Source of the DNA: Pezicula radicicola
Taxonomy: Eukaryota; Ascomycota; Leotiomycetes; Helotiales; Dermateaceae
Direction: 5' to 3'
DNA: 64,000 nucleotides
NCBI GenBank assembly: GCA_003008705.1
Contig: PDUO01000057.1
Span: forward strand, 67,012 to 131,011
Below the pieces are notes generated by a model that had not been told where the DNA came from, did not search any database, and was given only the letters and a program-made list of their open reading frames with translations. Made by a program: the position numbers and the translations under genes. Each line of letters starts with the position of its first letter. Position 1 is the first letter of the stretch. This document shows positions 24,010 to 36,206 of the stretch, one piece after another.

Positions 24010-25230
24010 CTTACTCAGGGTCGATGCTCCGAAGATCATCCAGGAAGTTGTTCGCCCAATCTTGGGTTTTCTTCAGGTCCTCCTGTTTCGCCACCGCCTG
24101 AATGAGTTCGAATATCCCATGTGGCTCCCTTGACCCGAAGACCGAGTCTGCATTTGGAGTAGCCGAAGGCCCCCGAAGTTCATGAACGGAGAAAGCAGTC
24201 CTGCTAGTTGAAGGCATCTTGTCAAGATTCGTCCCTATTATGCTAATAACCTCGGGTGTTATTTTGCGGATCGAAATCGTGCTTATCGCCCCATATGCAC
24301 TCGGGGGGCCACGTTTTCCAAGAAATCTATCCAGCCAGCAATGGTGTTATGCAACAGTATTCATGAGAGCATTTCCCAAAGTCGCAATTTTAGAAAGATA
24401 GGCTTGACCAGCCTCATGGCCATTTGAACCCCAAATGGAGCCACAGACAAAAGCTTTCCCTTGTGGCGAATTCATCACCATTTGTTGTACGTTCGGCGCA
24501 GGTGGAAGTCCCTTGGCTGAGAGTTCCTTGTACCCGTTATTGAATGTCTCCGCAGTAGCAGCGATATCTTAGGAGTCATAGATTATCATACCAGCCAGGA
24601 TGCTCTTCAGGGGGTAGAGTTTGATAGTCAACTCAACGATGGGTCTGAAAGCTCCTTCCGCCCCTCGAATCCCTTTCAACGTGGCCTGATCAGCCTCAAT
24701 TATCTCGCCCTTCCAGTTGACAACCTTTGCTCCAATTATATTGTCGCAACCCAGGCCATATTGAGCTGAGAATGGTCCATATCCTCCGTACGTTGACCAG
24801 CCGGCGAATCCAACAAATGGGGTGGTGGTCTTAAGAGTCGTCGCTGGCCTTCTTTGATCAGGGCCTCTGCAAGGGCCCACCTTCGCAGACTTCCTTGTAT
24901 CGTCAATATTGACGTATGCAATATCTCGCATATCAATTGTCAGAGCGCCTTGGATCATTGATTTGCCAAAGAGACTAGTTCCGCCGGAGCGTACGACTAC
25001 TTTGATTCCATTAACTTCAGCATAATTTCACAATAGTACCAACGTCATCAGGGGTTCGAGGTTGGGCAATAGCGAGAGGCGCTGAGGAGTTGTCGAGGGA
25101 ATAGATCGCTCGCAGCGAGTCTTTGATCAGGTATACATGCCACGGTGGTAAAGCAATAGATAGAGAGCAATAGGTGTATGACTTCAATGGTTATCTTGTC
25201 GCGTTTGTTGTCAGTTTGAACTGTGCTCAT
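24010..25230 (-). pseudogene. FAD-linked oxidoreductase (BBE/GlcD-type FAD_binding_4) pseudogene
   Basis: Minus-strand pieces match a fungal FAD-binding PCMH oxidase: DSLRAIYSLDNSSAPLAIAQ, VVVRSGGTSLFGKSMIQGAL, PFVGFAGWSTYGGYGPFSAQ and GCDNIIGAKVVNWKGEIIEA, then SAKGLPPAPNVQQMVMNS. Damage includes an in-frame stop after the first FAD segment (near 25026), two compensating frameshifts around 24860-24890 (LAEALIKEG is in another frame), a TAA at 24569 (YDS-stop-DIAATAETF), a frameshift near 24390, and no recognisable C-terminal FAD-contact region. Such enzymes oxidise secondary-metabolite or sugar substrates; this copy is dead. Confidence 0.75.
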
Positions 25231-25286
25231 TCATACCTGAGGCTCAGGTGCTTAGTCAGGACAACGCCGCTAACCTTCGGAGTACT

Positions 25287-25365
25287 CGAAGCCTCCGCTC
25301 CGGAACTATTATAAATCTCAGCTGCCGTAACCGCCTTTGGGTGATCGCTCTGATGTAATACGATC
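25287..25365 (+). repeat. Dispersed 79-bp repeat, copy 2
   Basis: Gap-free partner of 14754-14832 (10 mismatches by eye). It sits about 60 bp beyond the 5' end of the FAD oxidase pseudogene, in the same orientation as copy 1. Sequence similarity stops sharply on both sides, as for an inserted unit. Confidence 0.7.
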
Positions 25366-25659
25366 TGCATTAGTGCAAAAGTCACCTTGACTGCTCAGGG
25401 GTCAATCGAGCAGGTATATCTTGGCCACTCCTGCACTTCTTACTACGTGTACCTATTACGTGACTTACATCCAGACTCTAGGAATTTCCGTTAGGGCTGC
25501 CACTTATAGGAATCCAAGGACGGGGAGTTCAGCGTGGAGTCACGGATTCGGATCCTTGATAGATTTTAAACTTTTGTCATACCTTATCTTCCTCCTCCAA
25601 ATGTACCTAGCACATATCTCAGATCCACTGACTTCTTGTGCCAAGCAGTGAGCACCCGC

Positions 25660-27895
25660 TCACTGGGTCCATTCCCCGGTAGGAACTATAGCCAAAAGAT
25701 GCTCAAAATCTTCGGGACCTCCACAACCTCCACTCAAGCGTTCAATCCTTCTGATAAACTCCTCTACACTCTCCGTCTCCTCCATCCTGAGAGTACCGCT
25801 ACAACCTTCTCCCACATTCACATTCACATTCACAACCGCTTCCTTCGCTGTTCTATTCAAATCATAACAAACCTTATTCATCTGTTTTACCTCTTCACTG
25901 TGCGTTTCCTTAAGTAAGAACTCGAGAAGCTTGAGGAATGGTTCAACGAGTTCGAGATCAGACTGTACGAGGACATTAGAGGGATTGCGAAGTAGGTTAT
26001 GGAAGAGTGTGGTGACAGCTGCGAATAAGATGCAGATTAAGAGCCTGGACGATGTTAATAAGATTCACGAGGATAGAATTGAAAGAAAGATAAGGACTGA
26101 CCAGACATAGGCGTAATTGCCTTGAGGTAGTATTCGGATCAGTCGGATTGAATTCCGTGCCTCGGTCACACATGTACTCTCTGATGGAAAAGTGGAGGGC
26201 TGGAATGAAGGACTAGCACTAATTGCAAGACTGTTTGCTGGATTGCTGTCCCAAAATGGGCGATGAATCGCAATTAGGCAGTTAATATATGTAAAATGCA
26301 GGATGATCTTGTGAAGAAAGGTTGGAGGGACAGGCGCTCGAAGTGTGGTATTTGAATAATCTGCTTCAAAGTCGATCGGAAGGCTACTTTTCCAACTGGC
26401 CAGTCGAGTGTCAAGTTCTTGTGCAGCGAGTAGGCGGTCTGCTTCGGATTGTTTCATTCCCTTAACAGAATATAATCTTTTATAGATCTGTCCTTGAATC
26501 ATTGCAAGTCCGATGTGAAAGTTCAAGACACTGAGTGTGTTAACTCCCCCTTGATGCAACTTCAAGTCAGAGACAGTCTCTAAAGGTAAGTCAGCATCTA
26601 TGTCGTCGTCATCTTGTGCTGGAGGTTGTCCTGTTCGCAAACTAATATCCTTGTCCACCAAGTAAGCAATCCAGAAGACTCGCTTTCGTTGTTCAATCTC
26701 GGCATCACTAAGAGCTGAGTCATTCGTTCGTTTGTGTAGGCCCATGTTTTGAGCCAAGCGGATCGTAGCAGCAATCAACACAGAGCATAATCGAGAATTT
26801 GGCGTTCCTCTAAGAACTATTGTCATTGCGAGCAACGCCTGTACGGCAAAGAGACTTGAGGGCAACATGGTGAGGTCGCTAACAACAGCTAGTGCATTCT
26901 GCATGTAGCCACAGGCGTACCGATCTTCTTCTTGGATATCTAATGTTCGCATAGCACGGAATAGGTGTGCTATTGTGAGCATCACATTGAGAGAAGCCCA
27001 CCAGCCTGGATCTTTCTGGTCTGAGTTTGAATATCTCTCTTGAACCAATTTCATAAAAGAGTATTGGTCGAAGATTGGGAAGGTGGCGTTGAAACTCTGA
27101 AAGGATTCCTCGATCAGGGATAGGGCATTAGGTTTTAGTGGAAGCCTCTGGAAGATATTACGAGGGAAGACGTCGCTGACCGGGTTGTAATTCCAATATT
27201 GGGTCGAGAGCTGGCTGGGTCCCAATAACGGATTGTACACGTAATTCAGATTTCTGGTGGCGCCCGGAAGCTTGCTTGGGATTGACAGGGCCGTTACTGT
27301 AGTTTGTTAGATACTAAGCCAGCAGTCTGAAGAGATCAATTTTTACTCGGACTATATAATTCGGGGGGGTTGTGTGCAGGGTTCGCTGAGATTTCTCCCC
27401 GTACTGCATAGGATCCTTCTGATTTAGCAGGATCAGCATTCCGCTCGTTCTCCTCTAGATCGACCACTCTAAAAGAGTTCTGATAGGCTATCTCGGCTGC
27501 ATTCTCGCTTTGGCTCATCTTTCCAGAAGCTTGCAATAGAGCTTCCATTCGTTTCAAACGGTTTTCCATTTCTTCAACACGTTTGTGCCTGTATGGTTTT
27601 AGCAAGATTCCGTTGCAAATGATTATGGTAAGACCTACCCTGGTGGCTTACGAGGCTTCTTATTCCGGTTGATATTGGTAAATTTACATTGGGTTCTGTA
27701 ATTGATGCATTGCACACAATTTTGGCCCATTACTTCGCAACGAATCTTTTTCCTGCGACACATGTCGCATGCCTATGGTCATGTCGAGCATAAGCGGAGT
27801 TTCTCAAACTATCATACACTTTGAATACTAACTCGAACTCTGACGTGCTGCATAATAGCTGTATCGCTGTCCTTCTCTCCCGAATTGTGGTCCAT
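25660..27895 (-). CDS. Zn2Cys6 transcription factor with Fungal_trans domain (672 aa)
   Basis: Five exons (27833-27895, 27639-27772, 27347-27588, 26102-27296, 25660-26044) have matching phases and give 672 aa. Exon 2 carries the binuclear zinc cluster ACDMCRRKKIRCEVMGQNC with the spacing Cx2Cx6Cx6Cx2Cx6C. A coiled-coil linker follows (RVEEMENRLKRMEALLQ), then the Fungal_trans middle region with FPIFDQYSFMKLV and RVFWIAYLVDKDISLRTGQP. It is a nuclear DNA-binding regulator that would recognise CGG half-sites. Targets are unknown; nearest genes are the broken FAD oxidase and, beyond it, the SDR. It is intact despite lying between damaged genes. Confidence 0.88.
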
Positions 27896-28049
27896 TGTGT
27901 TGGGTTGGGAGGACTTCCTCGAGTGTTGCTTGGTTGGAAGAGATGACTACTCAGAGCTTGAAAGATTGAATAGATAATAGGAAGAATGTAGGTAATCGGT
28001 GGCCATCAACCATAGAAGGAAAGTTTTCAAGACGTCGTTGTTTTAAGGT

Positions 28050-28200
28050 TGTTAGAAATATTGCTTACAAATAGGCTCTACGAAGTAGGCACCGGAATAT
28101 TCGGGAACTCAATTTAGTCTTATATGGTGTGGCAACCCCACATCTGAATAGCTTCATCAATTACAGACAATTCAGTCAATTCATCATATTAGTCCTGACA
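28050..28200 (+). mobile_element. Solo LTR, 151 bp, with 5-bp target duplication AAGGT
   Basis: TGTTAG...CTGACA termini are bounded by AAGGT at 28045-28049 and 28201-28205. The body matches 1461-1603 along its whole length with small indels (for example extra CTACGAAGTAGG-type bases). It is the second solo LTR of the same family and lies about 150 bp upstream of the Zn2Cys6 gene start. Confidence 0.88.
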
Positions 28201-28205
28201 AAGGT

Positions 28206-28960
28206 TTATAAACAGGCTGACACGTGACATCCTGGCTAAGTGGTCCTATTTTAGCACGTTGCTGGCAATGGCCGACCCTGCGACCCTACCTATAGTATGC
28301 TAAAAGGAGAGCCTTGTCCAGGAAATTGACCTCCAAAAATCGCCAATAATGTCCTTTAAAGAAGCGGTCAGATGTGTTTCTTGGAAATCATACAGAGAAG
28401 TGGTCGGGGTATCTCGGGAAGATCGATGGAGCTGTAGGCAACTAAAGTTGGCACTTGTTTAGAAATTGCGGCACGACAATAATATGAAACGGGCCCTTGG
28501 GTGAACAAAGATGTGTCCACACTTGGTTGATCCTTGAGCAGTCAATATGCACTGCTCCATAAATGCTGACATATTGCATTAGGGGGGAAGTCTAGAGCGG
28601 AGACTTTGAATGCTCCGGCGGTTAGCGGTATCTGTCGCTAAGTTTAGCGTTAGTCTCTGATACGATGTTAGCGACTATAGTAGCTTTACAACGTTAAGGA
28701 TTTATTTAAGCTTAGATCTTAGAGATACGAATATAATTTTATAATATAATTAAAGCTATATAATTAGATCTATATATAATATAATTATAATAGAGTTCTT
28801 TATATATATATATATAGTGTATAATTAATATAAAATTATTTATAAGTATATAATAACTCTTAAGAATAAAGTTTATTAGATCTATTATATTAAGAGAAGT
28901 AAAAATATAATTTTTAAATAGAGATTTAGCTACTTGTTCTATTTTACACTCATTCAAGTA
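28206..28960. other. Intergenic region, extremely AT-rich at 28680-28960
   Basis: No gene is visible. 28730-28940 is almost pure A/T with TATATA runs, typical of a RIP-mutated core or low-complexity spacer. Confidence 0.5.
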
Positions 28961-29957
28961 GCCTTCCGGAAGTCTATAGCTATGCTCTTATACATGTGAC
29001 ACTCGACTTCGTCACCTTGATCACGCGACCAAATGATAAGTCGTTCAATCATGCCAATCACGTAGGCTATGCCTGATGTATCTAGATGCAAAACAAGAGG
29101 GAAATTGATATCCATTGGACCGTCACCTTCACAGCCATAGTCTCAGCCAAGTGAACCGCTCTTTCCACATACTCTCGATGCTTCGGACATCGACATAACC
29201 GTGTGTATTCTCCGTGTGTGGCTAGAATTGAAGAGGAGTACTATCTTCCATATACCAATTAGCTGGGATTTCCACTATTCCACTTTTGCACGTTTTGACA
29301 AGCTCAAGTGGGTTCATCCAGCTACTTGCAAGTTGTGCATAATTTGGAGACGTGATAACATCTGGTCGAGTTAGGAAGTAAGGTTTCGAGTCATGATGAC
29401 TTAGTGACGTGTCATATAGAAAGTTATTTTCTTCGAGCATGTCGATTATGGGCTCTCGGACTCGATATATCGGTGCACGGGTAACTAGCAGGTCCCTTTC
29501 CCGTGAGTCCTTGTGCTAAAGCGATGCATTTGTTCAAAATGTCGCGCTCTTTTTCCACAGTGAGTTACCCGGGATCCTGCGCGAATGTTAGTAAAGGTAG
29601 TTGCAAAACATTTAAATATGAGCGTAGCTCGGGCGGATAACATACCTCATGGGAATAGCCGTGAAGGCCGATCTCACAGCCAGCCTCTACAATAGCTGCT
29701 GTCTTGGTTGGAAAAGTTTCCATCGAATGACCTAGAATGAACTAGGCTGTGTTATCGGCAATCTTAAGCCTCTTAAGAAGTTTCAGCAATCGAGGCGCGC
29801 CGACATTTCCAGCAAAAATCCCAAAAGAGTAATCAGATATATTGTTTGCTGGATTGTAGCTAGTACCAGGCCAGCCATATACGGCATCGAAGTCCACTGA
29901 AATTGCAACTTTGACAACTCTACTCGTAGCCTTCGTCGCTAACGTTGGAATGTCCAT
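28960..29957 (-). pseudogene. Polysaccharide deacetylase (NodB-type) pseudogene
   Basis: Starts MDIPTLATKATSRVVKVAIS, then [62 protein letters not shown] and VEIPANWYMEDSTP; it ends with fragments INFPLVLHLDTSG and IERLIIW. These match fungal polysaccharide/peptidoglycan-type deacetylases with the NodB homology domain. Broken by TAG where Trp is expected (29742-29744, before FILGHS), TAA in DPG-stop-LTVEKERD, a TAG after TPLQF, and a frameshift in the last exon. One normal intron (GTATGT...CGCAG) survives. The nonsense changes fit CpA to TpA mutation. Confidence 0.78.
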
Positions 29958-30078
29958 GGCTGTTTCAGGACTGACCCAGGAATGAGCACTTAAGATTGAT
30001 TAAGAAGAATTTGAAATGAAGCAAAAGGAGGAGGAAAGAAACGCTGCGACTGCATTCGAATGCTCATACTGATAATAT

Positions 30079-30363
30079 TCATACTTTATCTTGATTATTG
30101 ACGTCAAGCTTGACTAGGTTCAATTGTACTGAAATCCCACTTACTAATGTGATAGGTTGATAATGTCTCAATGGTTGCTCGCGAGCAATTGTATACGTTA
30201 TAGAAAGATGTAAATTGCCGCATGTAATATCGGAAAGGCTTTGTGAGGTAATGAGATCTTCAAGACAGGGTTCCGACGGCAAGCACCTATCCGAGTTCAA
30301 ACCTGCAGGTGTTAGCGACCAATAGTGAGAGTGACCCATTAGGTAAGGAAAGGTCGCTGACAT
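30079..30363 (-). CDS. Hypothetical 94-residue open frame
   Basis: MSATFPYLMGHSHYWSLTPA... runs 94 codons with reasonable composition (Cys, His and Trp present, no low complexity). It is not recognised. It lies between two pseudogenes and may itself be an exon of a lost gene. The upstream 110 bp has no other obvious exon. Confidence 0.25.
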   Translation of the reverse strand: MSATFPYLMGHSHYWSLTPAGLNSDRCLPSEPCLEDLITSQSLSDITCGNLHLSITYTIAREQPLRHYQPITLVSGISVQLNLVKLDVNNQDKV

Positions 30364-30499
30364 CTGCTTTTATCTAATTGGACTATTATGGAAGGGATGT
30401 TAGTACACCTACGCCGTCTTGCATAAGTTCCAATAACTACCTGCTCGAGTCTCGAATATTTCGAATATACACGACTTCAATCATCAAAACCACTTGACG

Positions 30500-31860
30500 A
30501 TGGCAACTGAATTCTCGGTCACCAAGGCAAGGGATCACTTACCAGGGGTGAAAAGTCAACAAGTATTCTTCGACAACACTAGCGGAAGTCAGGTCCCTGG
30601 ACCTGTGATTGAATCGTAAGCTTGACAGTCTGCTTTTGAAACGAGATTGCTCATATAGTATAGAATCTGCGACTATTTACAAATACAAACGTGCAGCTCG
30701 GAGCTTCCTACAGCACATCAGTGAAGTCCACTTCATTGTACACGGAGGCCTACCATGCTGTTGCAAAATATGTTAATGCAAGCCCCTCCGAGGTTGGTAT
30801 GTAACTTCGGATCCCATTCTTGCAGTTAAGCAAAGAACATTATATTTTGATAAAAAGTGCTTGGAGCATCGCCACACAAATCCTTACAAATCTCTCCCTT
30901 AGATTGAAGTTCAAGACCGGAGATGAAATTATACTGTCACAAATCGATCACGAGACAATTATTGATCCCTGGATAGACATAGCTGAGCACTAAGGCTTAA
31001 CAATGAAATAGTAGAAAGCAACAGATAAGCAGAACCCGAAGTTGGACTCACAAGACTTGAAGGCATTACTTTTAGAGTGGACGAGGCTGGTAGCTTGTAC
31101 CCACACAAGCAACATTCTTGGTTCCATCAACGACATCAAAGCGATTGCGAAGGAAGTACACAATATTCCAGGAACTAAGATATGTGTGGATGGTGTGGCT
31201 TATACACCTCATCGAAGTGTAGATGTACAAGAGCTGGGCGTTGATTTCTATGTATTTTCTTGGTATAAGGTGGTTACGAAAGATATCATTGTTTGAATTC
31301 CTGTGATGACGTAGTTATAGGTTTTCGGTCCGCATATATCTATGCTTTTCGGCCATCATGACAGCCAAAAATACATAAAGTCCCTTAGACACTACTTTAA
31401 CCCATCGGCGACTCTAGAAGATAAGCTTGATTTAGCCGACTCATGCAAGCAATCCCGGTCGTTATTCGGTATCTTGGAACCGATCCTAAGAAAGCGTGGT
31501 CCGATATTGCAGCATATGAGCAAACGCTTTAGGGTATACTGCTGTCATACCTTGCCTCTCGCAAAAATGTCACGGTGAATGGAGAGACCTCCAATGATTC
31601 AAATCTCCGCGTACCAATTTTAACCTTCACGGTCAAAGGCCCTAGCTCTCAGTCTATCGTTGAGGAGGTAGAGCGTTCGTCAAGCTTTGGACTTCGTTGG
31701 GGTCACTTCTTGTCGTATAGGCTTGTGGAGCAGATGCTGGGTTTGACAGAAGATGGTGTTGTTCGAGTTAGGATGGTCTATTGCAATACTAGTAAGCCAC
31801 TTCTCACAATTTTCCTGGCTTTGCAATTATTGCAAAGAAGTGCAGGATAATTAACTTGTG
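30500..31860 (+). pseudogene. Class V aminotransferase-like (cysteine-desulfurase fold) pseudogene
   Basis: Starts MATEFSVTKARDHLPGVKSQ, then QVFFDNTSGSQVPGPV, YTEAYHAVAKYVNASPSE, FKTGDEIILSQIDHETIIDP, CVDGVAYTPHRSVDVQELGV, FSWYKV (PLP lysine), and PILTFTVKGPSSQSIVEEVE with FGLRWGHF near the end. It is broken by a 1-nt loss near 30690, a shift near 30895, TAA in AEH-stop-GLT, TAG TAG where Trp-Trp is expected, and another shift near 31500. It is a different subfamily from the intact class V gene at 50.5-52.1 kb. Confidence 0.78.
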
Positions 31861-32059
31861 GTAGTAACTGAAGTTGAAAGAAATTTTGAAGTAGATATGA
31901 ATTGAGGTAGATAATGTCTTGTTATGGGGTTCTGGATTTTCGCACCTAGGTTTCTGGATATGGCATGAAAATAGCTAAGCAAATTTCAAAAGACAAAAGT
32001 TCTTGATTGGGAGTGTAGATCTATAAGCCGTATCAACAACTAATATATTTCTGCTGCCC

Positions 32060-33880
32060 AACAGTGCCAGATCAAAGTCACAGACGAACCCGCTATAACA
32101 GCACCGTTGATTCTGCCATAGTTGTATCTAACGCCACCAACACTATCAAACCTGAAGAGACACCATCTCACATTGCTATTACACGCTGTCCATTCCTCTT
32201 TAATATAGGCAACCACCCTAGCAGCTCCTCGGATCCTAAATCCCGAGCTTCCCACACTTCACGAATAATGCGCAACATAACGAATATATTCTCAATTCGA
32301 TACTTCATTATCCCAGTCCATCACTCCGTCCACAAGCCACGCTCTTCTACTGATGCTTCACACGTCGCAATAAATCCCGGCCATGTAATCGGAGCCATCA
32401 ATTGCCGACCGTACCGAGTGCTAAAAGCCGATTTGAATGCTTCAGCAGCTATGAGATTTTTGGCAGTTAAGCGGGAGTAAGATGCCATGAGTACCAGGTG
32501 GCAGGGTTGGATTCGCGTGTGGAAGGCGACTGTATGGTATTTGACCATGGTGAGGGTGTTCCGGTCGGTTGGGAGTATGGATGGAAATGTTTCTGATGAT
32601 AGAGACCAATTTGAAATTGCTTCTTTGAGGTCTTGGCAAGCGGTTTGGAGAGATGGAGGCAGTGGTTAGTCTATTGACACGTAATATAGAACGTACTGAG
32701 AGAGCTTTGTTGTGAGATGCAGGAGAGAAGCAAGTGATAAAGTGATACCGTAAGCGAATTCGAGGCAGTGATCATCCACATGGAAGGCTCTTGTTAGAAT
32801 AACTTGTGTCTCTGATGTATTTTTCTCGGTTAGCCATTTACGAAGTGGGGGTTCCTGTAGGGTGGATGAAGCCAGTGTGGTCATAAAAGAATACACCGCA
32901 TGTAATTGCTTGCGTTTCGAAATGAGCGCTTTGTTCTCGCTTTTTAAATTTCGAAATTGCATACAGCCGTCAAGATGGATCCAGTACTCTGTCATACTAC
33001 CTTCTATGATCTGGTAATTGTTAGCCGAGGGGCCTATAGCCTTGAAGTACAGGTACTTGCATCAATCGTGGCTAAAGACAGCATTACCGACATTGTCATG
33101 TAATAGTCTGAAATTATTCGGGTGTCAAACAAAGCTTTTTGTAATGATTCAAAGGCCTTTGCCTTATAAAACGTCCCTAGTTTCTCGAGGTCGTCTCGAA
33201 CTTGCTCATCTTTCAATTCGCGAAGATGAAATGCAGATGTCGCGAGTAGAGAGTGAAAGATGGCAATGTTAGTCTACGGCAGGTCCTCTATACTTTTTCT
33301 AGCTCCGACCAACATATTGGCGAAACCAATCATGGCATTCGGGACGTAGATTGAACGATATGGATTGCGGACATGATACATCGGCTACAGTAGGTCGGCT
33401 ATGTTGTGAATATAGTTATACATCCACTCGCTGATGCCCTTGTTATAATATATGTTTGACTTGATCTCGCAGCCTAATAGGCTATACGAAGCCTAGAGTG
33501 AGACATTAGAATCGCTACTGGTCTCGGAAGGAGGTTTCTCAGAGATTCGAATATCGTCGTCAATGCCTTCTACATAGAGCGCATAGAGGTCCTCGTCGAC
33601 AAAGCAGCTAGAATTTGTCGGTTCACAATTATTTTCTTCGAAGATCGTAGAATTAAGCAATGGCTGGGGTTCAAGTGATCGAATTCTTCTATTGGTTGGC
33701 GGGCGCTAGTTCTCTCCAGCGTCAGCCAGATTGGGTTCCGAGGTAGCATGTCCACTGATATGACTAGAATTCTCCTGACGGCCGTCCGATGCCCGAAACA
33801 CAGAGAATGGCCCAATGCAAGAAAGACCTGGATTGAGGGTAATCTAGTCGAGCGAGGTTTTATTAATAACACCAATTAAT
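32060..33880 (-). pseudogene. Fungal_trans_2 transcription factor pseudogene
   Basis: Minus-strand frames run from the acidic linker (DEDLYALYVEGIDDDIRISE) through YNYIHNIADLL, KLGTFYKAKAFESLQKALFD, TEYWIHLDGCMQF and ISKRKQLHAVYSFMTTLASS to APITWPGFIATCEASVEERG. This is the long C-terminal domain of Zn2Cys6 regulators of the ARGRII/Fungal_trans_2 type. Three TAG codons occur where Gln fits (after SNVSL, after IADLL, after IEDLP), plus shifts near 33060, 32680 and 32440. No zinc cluster could be found upstream. Not functional. Confidence 0.7.
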
Positions 33881-35000
33881 TCTATAACAGTGGCTTCCGA
33901 AACAATTGCAGGTAGTCCTTGACTTAATAATCGATTTATTAGGCTGCAACGATATTATCCAGTCGGCATATAAGCAAAGCGCTGCATTCGAGAAAGACGT
34001 ACAGAAGTATTGTACGTAGTAAGATATCTGCAGGTTTAACTTTAAGGCCCGGCGGCCTCCGTGCTAACACCGTCTCCACCGTAGAGGCCTAGATCAAGAT
34101 GCTACAAGTGACATGTGACTGCATTACAGGGCATCCAGCTAAAATAGGTGTGTGTGGGGTAACCGTGCATTTAAGCCTGTTCTGCAGCAGGTTCCAACAC
34201 CACGGCAGATCTCAGTCGGACCCGAAAAAAAAAGAAAAAGAAAACAAACAACGCCGACGCGAGTCTTGAAACAATTAGGGCCTTGGCATATATATATATA
34301 TATATATTACCGTATTACAGTCGCGATTCCTTAGTAGGATTATTAGCTTTGCTGCGTTGTGTCGATTCAGGCCTGAAGTCGTATAACGCCTTGCAACAAA
34401 TGATATTTCTAGAGGTGTAATTCTAACACGGCTCGACGCCCCTTGCGGTTATTAGTTACGTCTGACGCAATATTAGAGCACAAGTCACCCAAGTTAGTCC
34501 GTTCTCTCTCTCTCTCTCTCTCATAATGCCTTTTCGACCCCGGACCCTCGGGCCTAGCGCTCGGCCTACTACTGCAGCAACGCGGCATCTGCCCTACGAT
34601 TTACGAGTTGCGCAGCAAGCTAATGCTAGAGGAGCTTGCTAAACCGTCCTGTATGCTAGATCTACACAAGGAGTCTACGCTAATAGTAATACCCAAGTAT
34701 AGCCTATAGGACGGCTTCTAGGCGGCCGTAAGCGACTACTCCGAGGTGTAGTACATTCTTAACCTCTAGGGTATTATACTATGCACTTATAAGGGCGAGC
34801 TTATATTCTATCTAGAAATTAGATAGAATATACTTATTAACTTATTTATTAAAAATATTTTCTTAGACTTTATTAAATAGAATTATAAGATTATAACTAT
34901 ATAGTATACTTATAATATAACTTAAGATTATATAATAAGTAATAATTAATAAAAACTTAAAATATATTCCAAGTCTAATATTGTTTTGTTACGAAATTAT
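33881..35000. other. Repeat-rich spacer with microsatellites and a RIP-like remnant
   Basis: Contains a (TA)n run near 34288-34308, a (TC)n run near 34503-34522, and right after it an open frame with several TAG codons in Gln positions (YELRSKLMLEELAKPSCMLD, LIVIPKYSL-stop-DGF). From 34790 to 34985 the DNA is nearly pure A/T. No intact gene. Confidence 0.5.
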
Positions 35001-35141
35001 ATGAAAGTAGACTATATAGTATTGTTTATATTGTTAGCAACACTGCGGATGCTTCGAGGAGGACAGCTGAGCCAGCCTCGGTTAATCTCACTATGGATTT
35101 GTAGCTCTGAGGCCCAGCAAGCTGCTCTTTGTGAACCCCTA

Positions 35142-36206
35142 TCACTTTTCTGCCTCAAAAACCATTTTATTGGCTATCTTTCCGATCTTTTCAATTTCGA
35201 TTTCCACCAAATCGCCATTGCGCAACCATTTTGGAGGTTTATAAAAAGCAGCAATGCCACTAGCACAGTCAGCATCACAATCGCGCCTTTTCCTCTTTAC
35301 AAACATACCTAGGAGTTCCAGTCATGATGACAGTTCCCTTCCTCAGTGTCTTCCCTCGACTGAGATATCGAATGAGATGCCTGACGCCGAAAATCAAGTC
35401 GCCAGTTGAGGTATCTTGTCTCAGTTCGCCGTTAACCCAAGTGCGAAGCCTGAGTTTCTCGGGATCGCCCACTGCCTTCAGTGACGCGATGACAGGTCCA
35501 AGAGGAGCAAATTTATCAAAAGACTTGGCTGTGCTGTGCTGAGAACTTGATCTCTTCGGGTCCTGCCAGTATCGCGAGGACATGTCGTCACCAATGGTGA
35601 ACCCTAGAACGTAGTCGAGAGGGTCTTCGTCTTCGGACACGTTCTTTGCGTCTTTGCCTATTACAACGGAGAATTCCCCCTCGTAATCGAGTTCGTACGC
35701 CTCTGGGTGTATTGGAATATCCTCGAATGGTCCAGCGCGACAGTCTGTTTACATATTTGAGCTTGAATTCTATTCTCATACTTCCAAAATACTCCATTAC
35801 CTGCAAATTTTGTGAAGACAAGAGGGAAAGATGGGATTTGCCACTGGAAGGGTCAGATCTGCTGCTTCAAATGTGGACGACTCAGCCACCTACACCGCAT
35901 TCCTCTACATGTGTTCGATAGTTCAACCCTATTCCTAGGATAATCGGAACTATTTCCAAGGGACATAAAACCTTTTGCTCCTGTCAGCAGCGATCTTGAT
36001 AGATTTTCCTATATGCTGTGCAATACTTCATCAACAATTGCCTTTTCCCCTGATAATTGAAACATCTCATCCCATGGATCACCGCCAGTAAATGTGTCAA
36101 CCTTCTGGCCGCGCAAGCCGGTCTCCCAATTCAGTCCGGCCTCCCCATAGTATGTATGCCCATCCAAGGCTTTGAATCTCACAAGTCTGGAAAATTTGGT
36201 GTCCAT
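35142..36206 (-). CDS. Fumarylacetoacetate hydrolase-family protein (284 aa)
   Basis: Five exons (36027-36206, 35894-35971, 35801-35843, 35309-35744, 35142-35259) with matching phases give 284 aa. The joins rebuild family blocks: VPIILGIGLNYRTHVEECG, FTKFADCRAGPFEDIPIHPE, LDYEGEFSVVIGKDAKNV (metal-binding Glu), VLGFTIGDDMSSRYWQDPKR, GTVIMTGTP and a final KPPKWLRNGDLVEIEIEKIG. FAH-family enzymes hydrolyse C-C bonds in acylpyruvates or beta-diketo products of aromatic catabolism, or act as decarboxylases, with a divalent metal. Read without splicing the gene looks broken; spliced it is clean. A 5' fragment of a second FAH gene lies at 46.3 kb, and the P450 is 1.6 kb away on the same strand. Confidence 0.85.

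Noticed and set aside
35142..36206. FAH-family gene first judged a frameshifted pseudogene
   Set aside because: Four short GT-AG introns give a complete 284-aa protein with all family blocks in one frame.
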